Assembly (NCBI GenBank): GCA_934663885.1
Contig: CAKUKW010000099.1
Span: 1 to 7,368, forward strand
Origin: an uncultured Tidjanibacter sp.
GTDB taxonomy: Bacteria; Bacteroidota; Bacteroidia; Bacteroidales; Rikenellaceae
DNA length: 7,368 nucleotides
Direction: 5' to 3'
Numbering within the stretch: the stretch's first letter is position 1; each line of letters opens with the position of its first letter. This document shows positions 1-6,329 of this stretch, piece by piece. The translations under genes and the position numbers were made by a program. Below the pieces are notes generated by a model that had not been told where the DNA came from, did no database searches, and saw only the letters and a program-made list of their open reading frames with translations.

Positions 1-1
1 C

Positions 2-940
2 GGTAAGTCCGGGGATTCAAACGCGCTCATAACGGGAGTTGCGTCAGGCAGCGGCGATATTTACATGAGCGGTTACGTAACGGAAAATGATGGAATCAAG
101 GCTATATACTGGAAGGGCCCTGAGAAAATATATCTTCCCCAGACGGGCTACCCCGCCTATGCCGGGGATATCTTTGTTTCGGGCAACGAGATTGTTTACC
201 TGGCCGGAACCGACCACTACACTTCAGGGGAAGACGGAAAGGAAATGTACGATGTTGTATATTGGAAGAGTAATGGAATGTATGTATTGGCAGAGGGATT
301 AAACGCCACCTTCCCACAGGGTTTCAAAGTAAGTAATATCGTAGTGTCGGGAAAGGATATACATGATATATATGTAGCCGGATTGGGGTCTGGTTCCGAT
401 AATGGCGTACATACCCAATCCCTGGTTTATTGGAAAAATGACGTCATGTCGGTTATACAAGAAGGAGATTCAGGCTTCATGAGCGACTCCGGTATGGATT
501 TGGCCGTCTCAGGCAGTGACGTTTATATTTCGGGGAATTTGTCGACCGGCGGCGTAAGCTATGGCGGATTCTGGAAGAACGGCGTTTTTACCCGTCTGAA
601 GATAGACGGGAATGACGTAACTGTGAAAGCGATGGATGTTTCGGGAGACGACGTATATATAATCGGTAATTACACGGATGGAACCGGCAGCAAAAGTTTC
701 TTATGGAATAATGAAGAAGTAACGATTATAAAATCGGATTCTGAAACATCAGGTTATTATGTTGAAATCTATGATGTCGCCGCACATGAGGGAAGGGTTT
801 TCATTTCGGGCATAGATGGGAATTATGACAAGAAGAAAGGTGATACCTGCTATTGGATCGACGGTGTAACGAAGGTTATAGTCGAGGTGCCGCTTACCGC
901 CGGTATTTTCATTCCTGAGTTCGTTGCGGTTAAAAAGTAA
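2..940 (+). CDS. W-K-N-G repeat (putative beta-propeller) protein, 5'-truncated
   Basis: The reading frame is open to the left edge (first full codon at position 2), so the gene starts upstream; the ATG at 65 is internal to a repeat and not a credible start. The 312 visible residues contain six repeats of about 44-56 residues. Each has a G-x-D-[IV]-Y-[ILV]-x-G strand followed by an aromatic-Trp motif, with Trp codons at 110, 263, 431, 572, 704 and 854. The last two copies have drifted (W-N-N, W-I-D). The residues before the first motif look like the second half of a further repeat, so seven copies in all is plausible. The end (E-F-V-A-V-K-K) resembles the closing strand of the downstream paralogue. 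By analogy with that gene, the missing N-terminus may carry a lipoprotein signal and BACON domains; this is inference. I recognise no enzyme motif, and the ligand is unknown. Confidence 0.85.
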   Translation, partial: GKSGDSNALITGVASGSGDIYMSGYVTENDGIKAIYWKGPEKIYLPQTGYPAYAGDIFVSGNEIVYLAGTDHYTSGEDGKEMYDVVYWKSNGMYVLAEGLNATFPQGFKVSNIVVSGKDIHDIYVAGLGSGSDNGVHTQSLVYWKNDVMSVIQEGDSGFMSDSGMDLAVSGSDVYISGNLSTGGVSYGGFWKNGVFTRLKIDGNDVTVKAMDVSGDDVYIIGNYTDGTGSKSFLWNNEEVTIIKSDSETSGYYVEIYDVAAHEGRVFISGIDGNYDKKKGDTCYWIDGVTKVIVEVPLTAGIFIPEFVAVKK

Positions 941-1104
941 ATTTCCAGCGCCGCGATATGGGAAGTCCTGTATTTATCCCCCATGTATCGACTCTCAAAC
1001 GGAATAGTGCGCGGGAAAAGATCAGCCATGTAATTTACAGTAGGTTCCGAGGTCACCAAATTAAATAGTAATGTAAGATGATTTCACATCAGGGCCGAAT
1101 AGAT

Positions 1105-1129
1105 CATATTAATAATCATATTTAATATG
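1105..1129. repeat. 8-bp perfect inverted repeat, AT-rich
   Basis: CATATTAA at 1105-1112 is the exact reverse complement of TTAATATG at 1122-1129, with a 9-nt spacer. The size and spacing would suit an operator for a dimeric regulator. In AT-rich DNA such a repeat can also arise by chance. Confidence 0.3.
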
Positions 1130-1191
1130 CGTTTATGGTCCGGTGTGCTGTTGGCATATATTGTGGTCAACCGTTTTGAAAAATAGAGCCG

Positions 1192-1251
1192 GAGGGAATA
1201 ATGATAACATCATTATTCCCTCGTTACCCAATTAGTGTAAGGGTATGTAAC
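1192..1251. other. tandem hairpins: perfect 14-bp stem plus adjacent smaller stem
   Basis: Positions 1192-1205 pair perfectly with 1209-1222 around a 3-nt AAC loop. The very next base begins a second stem, GTTAC at 1223-1227 with GTAAC at 1247-1251, which can extend by two C-G pairs past a 3-nt bulge. Neither is followed by a T-run on the plus strand, so a standard intrinsic terminator is unlikely. The pair lies about 120 nt before the lipoprotein gene and could be a 5'-UTR structure, an RNA processing or stability site, or a DNA-level palindrome. The pairing is seen directly; the role is unknown. Confidence 0.5.
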
Positions 1252-1298
1252 GGAACTATGCAACAAAAACCAATACTTGCACATCTTTATAACAAGCC

Positions 1299-1329
1299 CG
1301 GAAAAATAAATTACTGATTATTTTTTCCG
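1299..1329 (+). promoter_or_regulatory. leader hairpin upstream of the BACON lipoprotein
   Basis: CGGAAAAA at 1299-1306 pairs with TTTTTCCG at 1322-1329. Three more A-T pairs are possible past a single unpaired T, leaving a loop of about 7 nt. It ends 42 nt before the ATG at 1372. The T-run lies inside the stem, so this is not a usual terminator. A structured 5'-UTR or coincidental AT pairing are both possible. Confidence 0.3.
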
Positions 1330-1371
1330 ATGAATAAATAATATCCGTACTATATCGTAAATTAATTAAAC

Positions 1372-3036
1372 ATGAACAAAAACTTTATTCCTATGACAAA
1401 TCTAATGAGGACATTGTCCGTGCGGTTATTACCGCTGTCGGTTATATTTACCGTATTAATGATGCTTTCAGTTTCATGTAATCCCGAAAAGGTGGACGCC
1501 ACCCTTTCGGTAACACCTTCTGTAACCGAAATAAAATTCTCTGCCGACGGTAAAACGGTTACCGCCGGTGAAAACCCGGTCACTCCCGAATTCACAGTCG
1601 AGACCAACCAGGGTAAGTGGGAAGTGGAACTCTCCGAAAAAGACTCGTGGCTCAAGGTGAATAAGTCCGGTAACGGTTTCACTCTTTCTGCGGACGAGAA
1701 TACCGCACCAACGGAAAAGACTCCTATTACCGTTACCGTTACCGCGGGTACGGCAGATCCCGTAAAGATAAAAGTGGGCCAAAGCGGGACGGAAATCGAG
1801 GAAGAATACCTCAGAGTTACTCCTTCAGTTACCGAAATGGAATTTTCCGCCGACGGTAAGACAGCCATCGCGGGAGAAAACGAAATCAACCCCGAATTTA
1901 CCATTGAAACCAATCAGGCATCATGGGATGCCGTGGCATCTCCTTCGGGCTCATGGCTTAGCGTTTCCAAATCGGCTTCCGGTTTTACGCTTTCCGCTGA
2001 AGAGAATTCCGGTGCCGACGACAGGGGGCCGGTTACCGTGACGGTAACGGCGGGTGAAGCGGATCCTGTTATTATAACCGTTACGCAGGCCGGAAAACCC
2101 GTTGTAAGCCCGATTCCCGGCGCGGTAATATCCATGGATATATCCGGTGAGTCAGGCTATGACAGTAATGCCTATTTCTGGCGCGACGGTTCTGCGACCA
2201 AACTTTCCGATAATGCCCGGACTATGGGTATCGCCTCTTTGGCCAGCGACGTTTATGTCATAGGCTCGGTGGAAAGAAATTCCACTTCGCATCCCGTCTT
2301 CTGGAAAAACGGACAGGTGACGGAACTTCCTTTCGGCAGTGCGGAAGGAGCCGGGACTTCGGCTATTACAGTGTCGGGGAGCGATGTATACGTAGTGGGG
2401 CAGGAACATGGATCGACCAACGCTCCCCTTATATGGAAAAACGGGGAATTATTCAAAAGGGTGAACGGTATCGGAGATTTCGAAATCTACGGGATGGCCG
2501 TTTCGGGTAGCGACGTGTACCTTGCAGGTGCCGAGTACGATCTGGAAATGGATACCGCGGGCGCCGTGTATTGGAAGAACGACCAGAAGACAACCCTTTC
2601 CGACCAGATATCGGCCGCCATGGGTGTCAGGATACTGGGCAGCGACGTATACGTAGGAGGTATAGTGATGGAAGAAGACGAATCATTCAGCCTCGGTTAC
2701 TGGAAGAACGGAGAGTTCAATGCCATGTATGCCAGCACTGATTATATCGAGCCGATAGCTATGGAGATGTCGGGAACCGATTTCTATATGTGCGGCTATA
2801 TCGAGAATGAGGACGAGACCATCCGCGCTGCATACTGGAAGAACAATACGAAAGTCGAACTGGGTGAAAATGCGATTGCAACGGGCATCCTGGTTGACGG
2901 CAATGACGTTTATGTGGTCGGTATGATGGATAAGGGGGACAGGGAGGTTGCCGTATGCTGGAAAAACGGGGAACTTATTGAACTCGATTCGTCTACGCAC
3001 GATACTTGGGCCACGGGAATAACCCTGCTCAAATAA
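1372..3036 (+). CDS. surface lipoprotein: two BACON-like domains plus seven-blade W-K-N-G propeller
   Basis: A complete 554-residue protein. The N-terminus has a long hydrophobic signal ending L-S-V-S-C, giving lipidated Cys36. The ATG at 1372 leaves a long n-region; Met8 or Met12 (codons 1393 and 1405) would give a more usual signal length, so the start is uncertain. Residues about 45-139 and 147-241 are two homologous beta-sandwich domains of BACON type: a central W, then S-W-L-x-V, then an S-G-x-x-x-L-S-A stretch, ending V-x-Q-x-G. BACON domains are known from Bacteroidales surface and carbohydrate-related proteins, where they act as ligand-binding or spacer modules. Residues about 250-554 contain seven repeats with Trp at 270, 311, 355, 401, 444, 489 and 530, spaced 41-46 residues, each preceded by a G-S-D-V-Y-V-x-G strand; this fits a seven-bladed propeller. 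No catalytic motif is visible. It is a tandem paralogue of the gene ending at 940, and a bidirectional terminator follows. The export and domain reading is strong; the ligand is unknown. Confidence 0.88.
   Translation: MNKNFIPMTNLMRTLSVRLLPLSVIFTVLMMLSVSCNPEKVDATLSVTPSVTEIKFSADGKTVTAGENPVTPEFTVETNQGKWEVELSEKDSWLKVNKSGNGFTLSADENTAPTEKTPITVTVTAGTADPVKIKVGQSGTEIEEEYLRVTPSVTEMEFSADGKTAIAGENEINPEFTIETNQASWDAVASPSGSWLSVSKSASGFTLSAEENSGADDRGPVTVTVTAGEADPVIITVTQAGKPVVSPIPGAVISMDISGESGYDSNAYFWRDGSATKLSDNARTMGIASLASDVYVIGSVERNSTSHPVFWKNGQVTELPFGSAEGAGTSAITVSGSDVYVVGQEHGSTNAPLIWKNGELFKRVNGIGDFEIYGMAVSGSDVYLAGAEYDLEMDTAGAVYWKNDQKTTLSDQISAAMGVRILGSDVYVGGIVMEEDESFSLGYWKNGEFNAMYASTDYIEPIAMEMSGTDFYMCGYIENEDETIRAAYWKNNTKVELGENAIATGILVDGNDVYVVGMMDKGDREVAVCWKNGELIELDSSTHDTWATGITLLK
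1504..2094 (+). repeat. tandem duplication of the BACON-like domain (two 285-nt units)
   Basis: Units 1504-1788 and 1810-2094 encode residues 45-139 and 147-241, offset by exactly 102 codons with no internal length change. Landmarks recur in the same places: V-T-P-S-V-T-E, F-S-A-D-G-K-T, A-G-E-N, P-E-F-T, E-T-N-Q, S-W-L, G-F-T-L-S-A and V-T-V-T-A-G. The DNA is also visibly similar, which points to an internal duplication within this gene that is not very old. Confidence 0.85.
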
Positions 3037-3064
3037 AGTTATGCCCGAAAAACATCCTTATGGT

Positions 3065-3107
3065 TTAAACAAAATACGCGTCCGGGACGGACGCGTATTT
3101 TGTTTAA
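3065..3107. terminator. bidirectional intrinsic terminator, 19-bp stem
   Basis: Positions 3065-3083 pair perfectly with 3089-3107 around a 5-nt GGGAC loop. The GC core (ACGCGTCC/GGACGCGT) is flanked by A-rich sequence on the left and T-rich sequence on the right, so it can terminate transcription from either strand. It begins 29 nt after the lipoprotein stop at 3036 and lies between two convergent genes. Confidence 0.9.
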
Positions 3108-3154
3108 CGGGTATGCTTGTTATAAGGCGATGCGGAGTTGGGTAACCGGCGATT

Positions 3155-3187
3155 GTAAAAAACACAGGCGCCGAAAACGCAGCGCCT
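3155..3187 (-). terminator. terminator of the patatin/Omp85 gene
   Basis: AGGCGC at 3166-3171 pairs with GCGCCT at 3182-3187 around a 10-nt loop. Read on the minus strand it begins 20 nt after the patatin stop codon and is followed by GTGTTTTTTAC (reverse complement of about 3155-3165), a good U-run. On the plus strand TTTT follows, so weak activity in that direction is also possible. Confidence 0.75.
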
Positions 3188-3206
3188 TTTATATATGTCC
3201 GCGATC

Positions 3207-5456
3207 CTAGAAATTCTTGCCCACGCTGACGTAGATTCCCAGACCTTTGTTGATGTTGGACGTGTCGAGCTGCAGGCTTATAGGCCCTATTGGCGAATTA
3301 TAGGAGTATTTGATACCGATACCCCATATATGTTTATCCTGGAAGTCTTCTCCGATGAACATTTTGAAGAAGTTGTTGTTCTGCATTCCGAAAGCTCCCT
3401 TTACGGAGATATAGTTCCTTTTAAAAAGCCTCATCCGTACCTCCACGGAAGCCGCTATAAGCGAATTGTCGAAATACTCTACGTTCCTTATGCCGGGGAA
3501 GACCATTTGCTGCGTAACATAACGCCCGTCCAGCTCCCCCCCGAGGGCGTTCAGGTATGCGAAATAGTTCTCCTTGTTGGTAAAATTACCTATCAGCGTG
3601 CGTCCGTATACCGACGGAATCAGAGTGAGCCTGTTATTGTATGATATAGCTGTTTTGAAGCTGTACTGAGCCGAGGCGAACGGCAGTCCTTTCTCGAACT
3701 GGTAGGCGTTGTCGGTGTGGAGCATCAATTGAGTATTTATCCTGTAACCCTTGGTCGGATAGTAATAATCGTCCATATTCTCAAAATGGCCTTTGGCGAA
3801 ATAGTTGATAAAGCCTTTCGGCACGATCAGGGCCATATCCGACGGATCGGTCGACCAGAGGAACGACTGGTAGTTGAAATGCTCGTACTGCACGCCTACG
3901 TTCACCGAAAACTTATCGGGGTTGAAGTTATTGAAAAACAGGTCCACCCTGTTTTGGTCGAACGTGATACGCGTAGGGTTTTTACCGTGGTCGTAGAATG
4001 TGAACTTGTTGTACTTATACATATACGAAATACCGAAACGTCCCAGGAACCACCGGCTCGAATTGAAATCGAGCTTTATATAAGGGTTCTCGTTAAGCCG
4101 TAACTGTGCGTCGAGTCGCGGTCCCATAAGACCGCGGAAATTTAAACTCGTACCCAGCAGTATGGATGCCATCTCCTCCGTGTCGAACCGGAATCCGAGG
4201 TTCACAACTCCCTCCTGCTTTTCGTTGACTGAAATCACCATGTCGTAGGGGGGCTTGCTGTCGAGCGTATAGGTAACGTAAGAGAACGCCCCCGAACCAC
4301 GGAGCCTCTCGATTGCATTGTTGAGGCTCTGCTTGGAGGTGGTGGTGTTTTCGTCCAGCCCGAGACTATACCTTATCAGGGGCTCCTCGTTCATAGAAAG
4401 CCCTGTAAAAGATATTTTACCCACCGAAACGGAGTCTGAGTCGAGCATCCTCGACCGTTGTATCTTCTGGTAGACATAATCGGCGCCGCAAACCTCATTC
4501 TTCAGCGCCAGTATTTCGTCCCATTTTTCACGTGCGGCGGTTTCACCCCTTACGAGAAGAGAATCTATCGCTTCAGCGGTAAAGCTCGCCGATGTGTAAG
4601 GCCTGACTTTGGGATTTATGTAGAGGTCCGTATTTTTACGGTTTTCATTATACTTTTCCCGCCCGATAATAGTCGCTACCTGGTCGACCATCCCGAATAT
4701 GGAGTTTATCTCCGCCAGTTCGGGGATCCCCGCCGAAAGGTCTACGCCTATAACTATGTCGGCCCCCATTTTTTTAACCACGTCCACCGGGAAGTTATTG
4801 TAAATACCGCCGTCCACAAGTACCATGCTGTCGAGCAGCACGGGAGCGAAAGCCCCCGGAATAGACATGCTGGCACGTATCGCGGTGGGCAGGTTGCCGC
4901 TGTGGAAAACATATTCCTCCCCCTTTACCATGTCGTAGGCCACACATGCGTAAGGGATCGGCATTTCCTTGAAGTCGATATCCTTGTCGTGGTAGCCTAT
5001 GGTCATTTCATTGAGAAGGTTCAGTACGTTCTGGCCGGCGGTGGCACCTGAAGGAAGTGCGAACTTCCTGTCCAGTGACATGGGTACGGATATTATATAT
5101 GTGTCCGCACTTTCACGTTCATGGTATCGTTTGTCGTCTCGCGCAACCCTGTCGCTGATGAGCGCCACCCAGTTCTGCGTGCGTACCATCGAGTCCAGTT
5201 CGTGGGGCGTATATCCTATGGAGTATAACCCCCCCATGATCGCTCCCATGCTGGTTCCGGCGATGTAGTCGATAGGCATGCCTGCCTCTTCCAGCACCTG
5301 TAGCACCTTTATATGTGCAACCCCTTTCGCGCCGCCGCCGCTCAGTACCAGGCCGACTTTCGGCCGCTCTTTCAGTTCAGCGGTCACACTGCTCTGGGCC
5401 GAAGAGCCGAATAGCACTGTCAGCATAAGCATAAGTATAACAGCCGTTCTTTTCAT
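3207..5456 (-). CDS. patatin-like phospholipase with POTRA and Omp85-type outer-membrane barrel
   Basis: A 749-residue protein predicted to reach the outer membrane. Residues 1-20 are a Sec signal peptide (M-K-R, hydrophobic core, G-S-S-A before Q21). Residues about 33-245 form the patatin domain: oxyanion loop G-G-G-A-K-G at 40-45, nucleophile Ser69 in G-T-S-M-G, and dyad partner Asp215 in D-G-G. All are intact, so lipid acyl hydrolase activity is expected. After a helical linker, residues about 343-413 look like one POTRA domain (K-I-S-F-T-G start, V-N-E-K end). The rest, about 417-749, is rich in alternating aromatic beta-strands and ends in Phe (G-I-Y-V-S-V-G-K-N-F), typical of a BAM-inserted barrel. 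This order matches the PlpD/type Vd family, which exports or displays its own patatin domain; similar genes are common in Bacteroidota. Physiological substrate and side of display are not visible. It is monocistronic, convergent with the lipoprotein gene, with its own promoter and terminator. The upstream bases show no Shine-Dalgarno sequence, as is normal for the phylum. Confidence 0.95.
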   Translation of the reverse strand: MKRTAVILMLMLTVLFGSSAQSSVTAELKERPKVGLVLSGGGAKGVAHIKVLQVLEEAGMPIDYIAGTSMGAIMGGLYSIGYTPHELDSMVRTQNWVALISDRVARDDKRYHERESADTYIISVPMSLDRKFALPSGATAGQNVLNLLNEMTIGYHDKDIDFKEMPIPYACVAYDMVKGEEYVFHSGNLPTAIRASMSIPGAFAPVLLDSMVLVDGGIYNNFPVDVVKKMGADIVIGVDLSAGIPELAEINSIFGMVDQVATIIGREKYNENRKNTDLYINPKVRPYTSASFTAEAIDSLLVRGETAAREKWDEILALKNEVCGADYVYQKIQRSRMLDSDSVSVGKISFTGLSMNEEPLIRYSLGLDENTTTSKQSLNNAIERLRGSGAFSYVTYTLDSKPPYDMVISVNEKQEGVVNLGFRFDTEEMASILLGTSLNFRGLMGPRLDAQLRLNENPYIKLDFNSSRWFLGRFGISYMYKYNKFTFYDHGKNPTRITFDQNRVDLFFNNFNPDKFSVNVGVQYEHFNYQSFLWSTDPSDMALIVPKGFINYFAKGHFENMDDYYYPTKGYRINTQLMLHTDNAYQFEKGLPFASAQYSFKTAISYNNRLTLIPSVYGRTLIGNFTNKENYFAYLNALGGELDGRYVTQQMVFPGIRNVEYFDNSLIAASVEVRMRLFKRNYISVKGAFGMQNNNFFKMFIGEDFQDKHIWGIGIKYSYNSPIGPISLQLDTSNINKGLGIYVSVGKNF

Positions 5457-5485
5457 TGGAATTGCAAGTGCAAATAATTGGTTTA

Positions 5486-5493
5486 CAAAGATA
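5486..5493 (-). promoter_or_regulatory. -7 box (TATCTTTG) of the patatin gene promoter
   Basis: Read on the minus strand, 5493-5486 is TATCTTTG, an exact match to the Bacteroidota -7 consensus TAnnTTTG. It lies 30 nt before the ATG, predicting a short leader of about 25 nt. No clear -33 TTG element is visible at the usual distance, so the call rests on the -7 box and its position. Confidence 0.6.
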
Positions 5494-5692
5494 ATAAATT
5501 TGGCTCTTAATTCCCTATAAAACAGGGTTAAAAAGCCGTGGAGTATGAATTTAATGTAAAATATGAAGTTTTATTGTCTCTTATGTAGAAAATATTTTAT
5601 CCGTGGGGATATTATATGTTTTTACACCGTCATACAATTCATTTTTCATGCCAATAATTGTACCTCCTTTAAGAAGATACGATAAATTAAAA

Positions 5693-5700
5693 TAATTTTC
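5693..5700 (+). promoter_or_regulatory. possible -7 box (TAATTTTC) for the 5704-5833 RNA
   Basis: TAATTTTC matches the Bacteroidota TAnnTTTG box except at the last base. It would place the transcript start at about 5703-5708, exactly where the closing helix of the putative RNA begins. A TTT at 5668-5670 is 22 nt upstream and could be a poor -33 element. The evidence is weak because AT-rich DNA gives such matches easily. Confidence 0.25.
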
Positions 5701-5703
5701 CCG

Positions 5704-5833
5704 GGAGCCCTTTCATCGCGGGTGCCGCGCAGGATAAGCCGGAGAGCCTCTTCTGGCCTGGAATTTGTTAAACCATAATATAGAGGCTTTCCTGTATTGC
5801 GGCAGGATGGCTGGCGGACAGGCTCCGTTTTTT
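5704..5833 (+). ncRNA. candidate structured RNA or attenuator leader upstream of the His-rich ORF
   Basis: Several nested pairings are visible by eye. GGAGCC 5704-5709 pairs with GGCTCC 5821-5826, closing the element. TGCCGC 5723-5728 pairs with GCGGCA 5799-5804. An 11-bp stem with a single G-U pair joins 5741-5751 to 5782-5792 around a 30-nt loop. Six T follow at 5828-5833. Alternatives compete: 5740-5749 can instead pair with 5820-5827 (8 bp with a 2-nt bulge) next to the T-run, and CGCGG/CCGCG (5717-5721 with 5725-5729) can form a small hairpin. Paired ends plus a terminal T-run suit a stand-alone small RNA of about 125 nt. Competing pairings next to a T-run 23 nt before a start codon also suit an attenuator. 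I do not recognise a known riboswitch core or the SRP RNA or tmRNA signatures. The rod-like, end-paired outline loosely recalls 6S RNA, but this is only an impression. Confidence 0.35.
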
Positions 5834-5856
5834 ATTAACTTAAAAATATATCGATT

Positions 5857-6240
5857 ATGAAAAAGAATGAATTGCACTCAATGGACAAAATGACTTCTTC
5901 CAAACTTCGCGAAACACGCAGCAATAACGCGAAACAGGAAGCAAGGGACGAAAAAGGCAGGTTTACGGCGGGAATGAAAAACAATTCCTCAAAGAAAACT
6001 GTTTCGGATATGAATTCCAAGTCGGAAAAGAATGCGGATGACTGCAAATGCACTCCTACGATAGGCAGCTCTTATGCGGACGAGAAATACCGCGAGGGCC
6101 GTTCATGGAACGAGTCGCGTGATTCTGACAAGCACAACGGGCAGCACTCTCACAAACATGGCCACGGACACGACCATTCCAATATGGGCAATGACGATAC
6201 CGTTGAAGTGATTACGATTACTTCCTATTTTGAAAAATAG
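5857..6240 (+). CDS. small hydrophilic His-rich protein, function unknown
   Basis: A 127-residue protein with no signal peptide and no membrane segment, so it is probably cytoplasmic. It is strongly polar (Lys, Asn, Ser, Asp, Glu) and likely disordered. Residues 30-39 (R-D-E-K-G-R-F-T-A-G) resemble the R-D-x-x-G-R-F motif found in small bacterial KGG-type stress proteins. A C-K-C pair sits at 63-65. Residues 93-107 contain seven His, mostly alternating (H-S-H-K-H-G-H-G-H-D-H), a plausible site for Zn, Ni, Co or Cu. The last ten or so residues (V-E-V-I-T-I-T-S-Y-F) could form a beta-strand. The ATG at 5857 sits after an A/T-rich stretch typical of starts in this phylum; Met9 or Met12 are alternatives. 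The composition and the well-formed terminator downstream support a real gene. A role in metal buffering or stress survival is inference only; I do not recognise the family. Confidence 0.75.
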   Translation: MKKNELHSMDKMTSSKLRETRSNNAKQEARDEKGRFTAGMKNNSSKKTVSDMNSKSEKNADDCKCTPTIGSSYADEKYREGRSWNESRDSDKHNGQHSHKHGHGHDHSNMGNDDTVEVITITSYFEK

Positions 6241-6266
6241 AGCAGGCCCTGCATAAATTATTTAAT

Positions 6267-6295
6267 AAACCCGGCGTCCGCGGACGCCGGGTTTT
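6267..6295. terminator. bidirectional GC-rich terminator
   Basis: CCCGGCGTCCG at 6270-6280 is followed directly by its reverse complement at 6281-6291, and A6267-A6269 can pair with T6292-T6294. TTTT and further A/T follow on the plus strand. On the minus strand the continuation is GTTTATTAAATAATT. It lies 27 nt after the His-rich ORF and 36 nt after the nitroreductase stop, so it likely serves both convergent genes. Confidence 0.9.
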
Positions 6296-6329
6296 ATTAT
6301 TGCACGGGGCGGTGGTGAAGTGTTGGTTT

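Larger units (their letters stand above)
941..1371. other. 431-bp intergenic region with inverted repeats
   Basis: This AT-rich gap separates the two tandem propeller genes. It holds an 8-bp inverted repeat (1105-1112 with 1122-1129), a perfect 14-bp hairpin directly followed by a second weaker one (1192-1251), and a hairpin shortly before the next start codon (1299-1329). A 19-codon ORF at 1127-1186 (M-R-L-W-S-G-V ... F-E-K) ends six bases before the 14-bp hairpin. No terminator with a T-run follows the stop at 940, and I found no exact TAnnTTTG box, so it is unclear whether the two genes are co-transcribed. Confidence 0.6.
5457..5856. other. 400-bp divergent intergenic region
   Basis: This lies between the divergent patatin gene and the His-rich small ORF. 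The left part (5457-5692) is AT-rich and holds the patatin promoter. It also has a 40-codon ORF at 5563-5685 (+) that I do not consider a gene. The right part (about 5700-5833) is markedly GC-richer and shows nested complementary segments ending at a T-run, annotated separately as a possible RNA. Confidence 0.6.

Noticed and set aside
65..67. ATG as start of the first gene
   Set aside because: The frame is open upstream and this Met lies in the middle of a Y-x-S-G repeat strand, so it is internal.
1727..1744. Three tandem TTACCG units
   Set aside because: They encode the T-V-T-V-T strand of the first BACON domain, and the second domain has similar codons; not an independent repeat element.
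1362..1913. 183-codon minus-strand ORF opposite the lipoprotein start
   Set aside because: It is antisense to the signal peptide and BACON domains; its Val/Ser/Thr-rich product mirrors the T-V-T-V repeats of the true gene.
4458..5051. 197-codon plus-strand ORF
   Set aside because: It is fully antisense to the patatin domain, whose motifs are intact; no family features in the translated product.
5563..5685. 40-codon ORF on the plus strand with four Cys (M-K-F-Y-C-L-L-C)
   Set aside because: It lies in AT-rich intergenic DNA, has no promoter or ribosome-binding signal, and its composition simply reflects the AT-rich bases. A chance ORF is the simpler reading.
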